This document shows, one piece after another, positions 13,900 through 15,027 of a stretch of DNA of 15,027 nt (position 1 is the stretch's first letter; each line of letters starts with the position of its first letter). Origin of the DNA: Bacillota bacterium (GTDB lineage Bacteria; Bacillota; Clostridia; Tissierellales; Peptoniphilaceae); contig JAEZXH010000017.1 in the NCBI GenBank assembly GCA_023442775.1, positions 1 to 15,027 of the forward strand, written 5' to 3'. The notes under the pieces are model-generated. The model searched no databases. It was not told the origin of the DNA and was given only the letters and a program-made list of their open reading frames with translations. A program made the translations under genes and the position numbers.

Positions 13900-15021
13900 T
13901 TATTCTGCAATATATTTGTTCCACTCTTCTAAGTTGAATGGTGGTACTATGTTACCAGCTTTAATTTCTTCTAATTTTTCTAAAGCTTTTTTATGCAATT
14001 CTTCTGGATATAATGCTGTATCTGCATTATATTCTGGAATACCAACTGCATCTTCGTTAGCTGTGTATACTACTGTTTGTCCACCTAATTTTTCACCGGA
14101 AAGTATTCTCTTTGATAAGTCATATATTGCAACATCAACTTTCTTTAAAGCTGAAGTTAAAACATTCTTTGGTGCTAAGCCTGATTGGTCAGCATCTACA
14201 CCAATTGCAAATTTGTCTAATTCTTTAGCTGCTTCTATAACACCTTTACCAACACCACCTGCTGCGTGGAATACTACATCTGCACCAGAGTTGAACATTC
14301 TTGTAGCTATTGACTTTCCTTTTGCTTCATCGTTAAAACTGTCAGCATATTGGATATCAACTTCAATTTCTTTTCCTAATTCTTTAGCTGCTTCTAATAC
14401 ACCAGCTCTGAATCCATATTCAAACTGGTCAATTACAACACTTGTAATACCACCAACAAAACCAACTTTGTTAGTTTTTGTTGTGTGTCCAGCGATATAA
14501 CCTACTAGGAATGAAGGTTGCTCAGCTTTGAATACTACTCCTGTTACATTTGGTAATTCTTGTGCATTTGCATAAGCATTATCAATAACTGCAAAATTTG
14601 TATCTGGAGCTTGTTTTGATACTGTTTCTACTGATTCTGATAGTAAGAATCCAATACCCCATACTAAATCTGTATTAGCATCCACTAATTGATTTAAATT
14701 AGTAGGATAGTCTGCTTCTTGTTCAGATTGTACATAAGAAACTGTAGCACCTGTTTTAGATTCTAATTGTTTTAAACCAGCCCATGATGTTTGGTTAAAT
14801 GATTCATCATTGATTCCGCCAGTATCAGTTACCATCCCTACTGTTTTACCTTTTAAATCTTCAGTTTCACCTTTTGTTTCTTTTTCCACATCTGTTTCTG
14901 AACCTGTATTAGTTTCTACAGATGTTTCTTTATTGGTATCTTTGTTGCTTCCCTTGTTACATGCTACTAATGAAAGTACTAGTACAAAAACAAGTAATAA
15001 TGACAAAATTTTCTTTGACAT
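13900..15021 (-). CDS. nupN: BMP-family nucleoside-binding lipoprotein
   Basis: This substrate-capture lipoprotein of the nucleoside importer is anchored to the outer face of the membrane. The 373 residues start with a type II signal peptide, MSKKILSLLL...LSLVAC, with lipobox LVAC and lipidated C21. A Lys/Glu/Thr-rich linker (22-56) follows. The PnrA/TmpC/Med-type bilobed domain begins at about 58: MVTDTGGINDESFNQ (63-77) is the conserved ligand loop with the Asp and Asn that grip the ribose and base. FHAAGGVGKG (251-260) and GVDADQSGL (274-282) are the other hallmark segments. The start is supported by the signal peptide and by GGAACA at the window edge; its promoter lies outside. Within the family such proteins bind purine and pyrimidine nucleosides, and the operon points to nucleosides here. 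Confidence 0.95.
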   Translation of the reverse strand: MSKKILSLLLVFVLVLSLVACNKGSNKDTNKETSVETNTGSETDVEKETKGETEDLKGKTVGMVTDTGGINDESFNQTSWAGLKQLESKTGATVSYVQSEQEADYPTNLNQLVDANTDLVWGIGFLLSESVETVSKQAPDTNFAVIDNAYANAQELPNVTGVVFKAEQPSFLVGYIAGHTTKTNKVGFVGGITSVVIDQFEYGFRAGVLEAAKELGKEIEVDIQYADSFNDEAKGKSIATRMFNSGADVVFHAAGGVGKGVIEAAKELDKFAIGVDADQSGLAPKNVLTSALKKVDVAIYDLSKRILSGEKLGGQTVVYTANEDAVGIPEYNADTALYPEELHKKALEKLEEIKAGNIVPPFNLEEWNKYIAE

Positions 15022-15027
15022 TGTTCC

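Noticed and set aside
13892..14500. 202-codon plus-strand reading frame
   Set aside because: It lies wholly opposite the well-supported BMP lipoprotein gene and has no RBS or family resemblance; it is an antisense shadow.
1..15027. Mobile element, CRISPR array, prophage, tRNA or rRNA
   Set aside because: No transposase or integrase, no repeat-spacer pattern, no terminal inverted repeats with target duplications and no tRNA-like fold were seen on either strand.

Overview
The window is a compact, AT-rich, low-GC Gram-positive (Firmicutes-type) chromosomal segment. The evidence for this is strong GGAGG ribosome binding sites, consensus -35/-10 promoters, a CtsR-type heat-shock operator, a Lgt/LspA-type lipoprotein and the BMP/NupOPQ nucleoside transporter family. 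An anaerobic coccus of the Peptoniphilaceae/Tissierellia type would fit the gene style. That placement is an inference, because no marker gene is present.

Layout from left to right. (1) Positions 1-118, minus strand: the first 39 residues of an exported protein cut by the window edge. It is driven by a perfect TTGACA-N17-TATAAT promoter with a 20-bp perfect palindrome lying on the expected transcription start. (2) Positions 307-3763, minus: a two-gene chaperone operon, a zinc-finger-less J-protein followed one base later by the ClpB disaggregase. It starts at a good promoter followed at once by a CtsR box and ends in a hairpin terminator. (3) Positions 3929-5518, plus: a multi-spanning GtrII-like glycosyltransferase, divergent from the chaperones. 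(4) Positions 5607-6707, plus: glycerol dehydrogenase with its own promoter and a strong terminator. (5) Positions 6847-7551, minus: a small two-gene module, a DUF2975-like four-helix membrane protein overlapping a Cro/CI-type DNA-binding protein. The membrane protein reads full length only if one A is dropped from an A8 tract near its start. (6) Positions 7916-15021, minus: a tightly overlapping nucleoside uptake and breakdown operon, in order BMP lipoprotein, ABC ATPase, two permeases, deoC, cdd, pdp. An intrinsic terminator lies inside it after the lipoprotein gene and another lies at its end.

The nucleoside operon reads as one pathway. The lipoprotein captures nucleosides and NupOPQ imports them. 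Cdd deaminates (deoxy)cytidine to (deoxy)uridine. Pdp phosphorolyses pyrimidine nucleosides to base plus (deoxy)ribose-1-phosphate. DeoC splits deoxyribose-5-phosphate to acetaldehyde and glyceraldehyde-3-phosphate. The linking phosphopentomutase (DeoB), a purine nucleoside phosphorylase and a regulator are not in the window.

Most of the window is ordinary core metabolism and stress response. The items most worth a second look are the A8 frameshift in the DUF2975/HTH module, the palindrome sitting on a perfect promoter at the left edge, and the CtsR-controlled J-protein/ClpB bicistron. I did not find a convincing new defence, mobile or CRISPR system, and no tRNA or rRNA gene.
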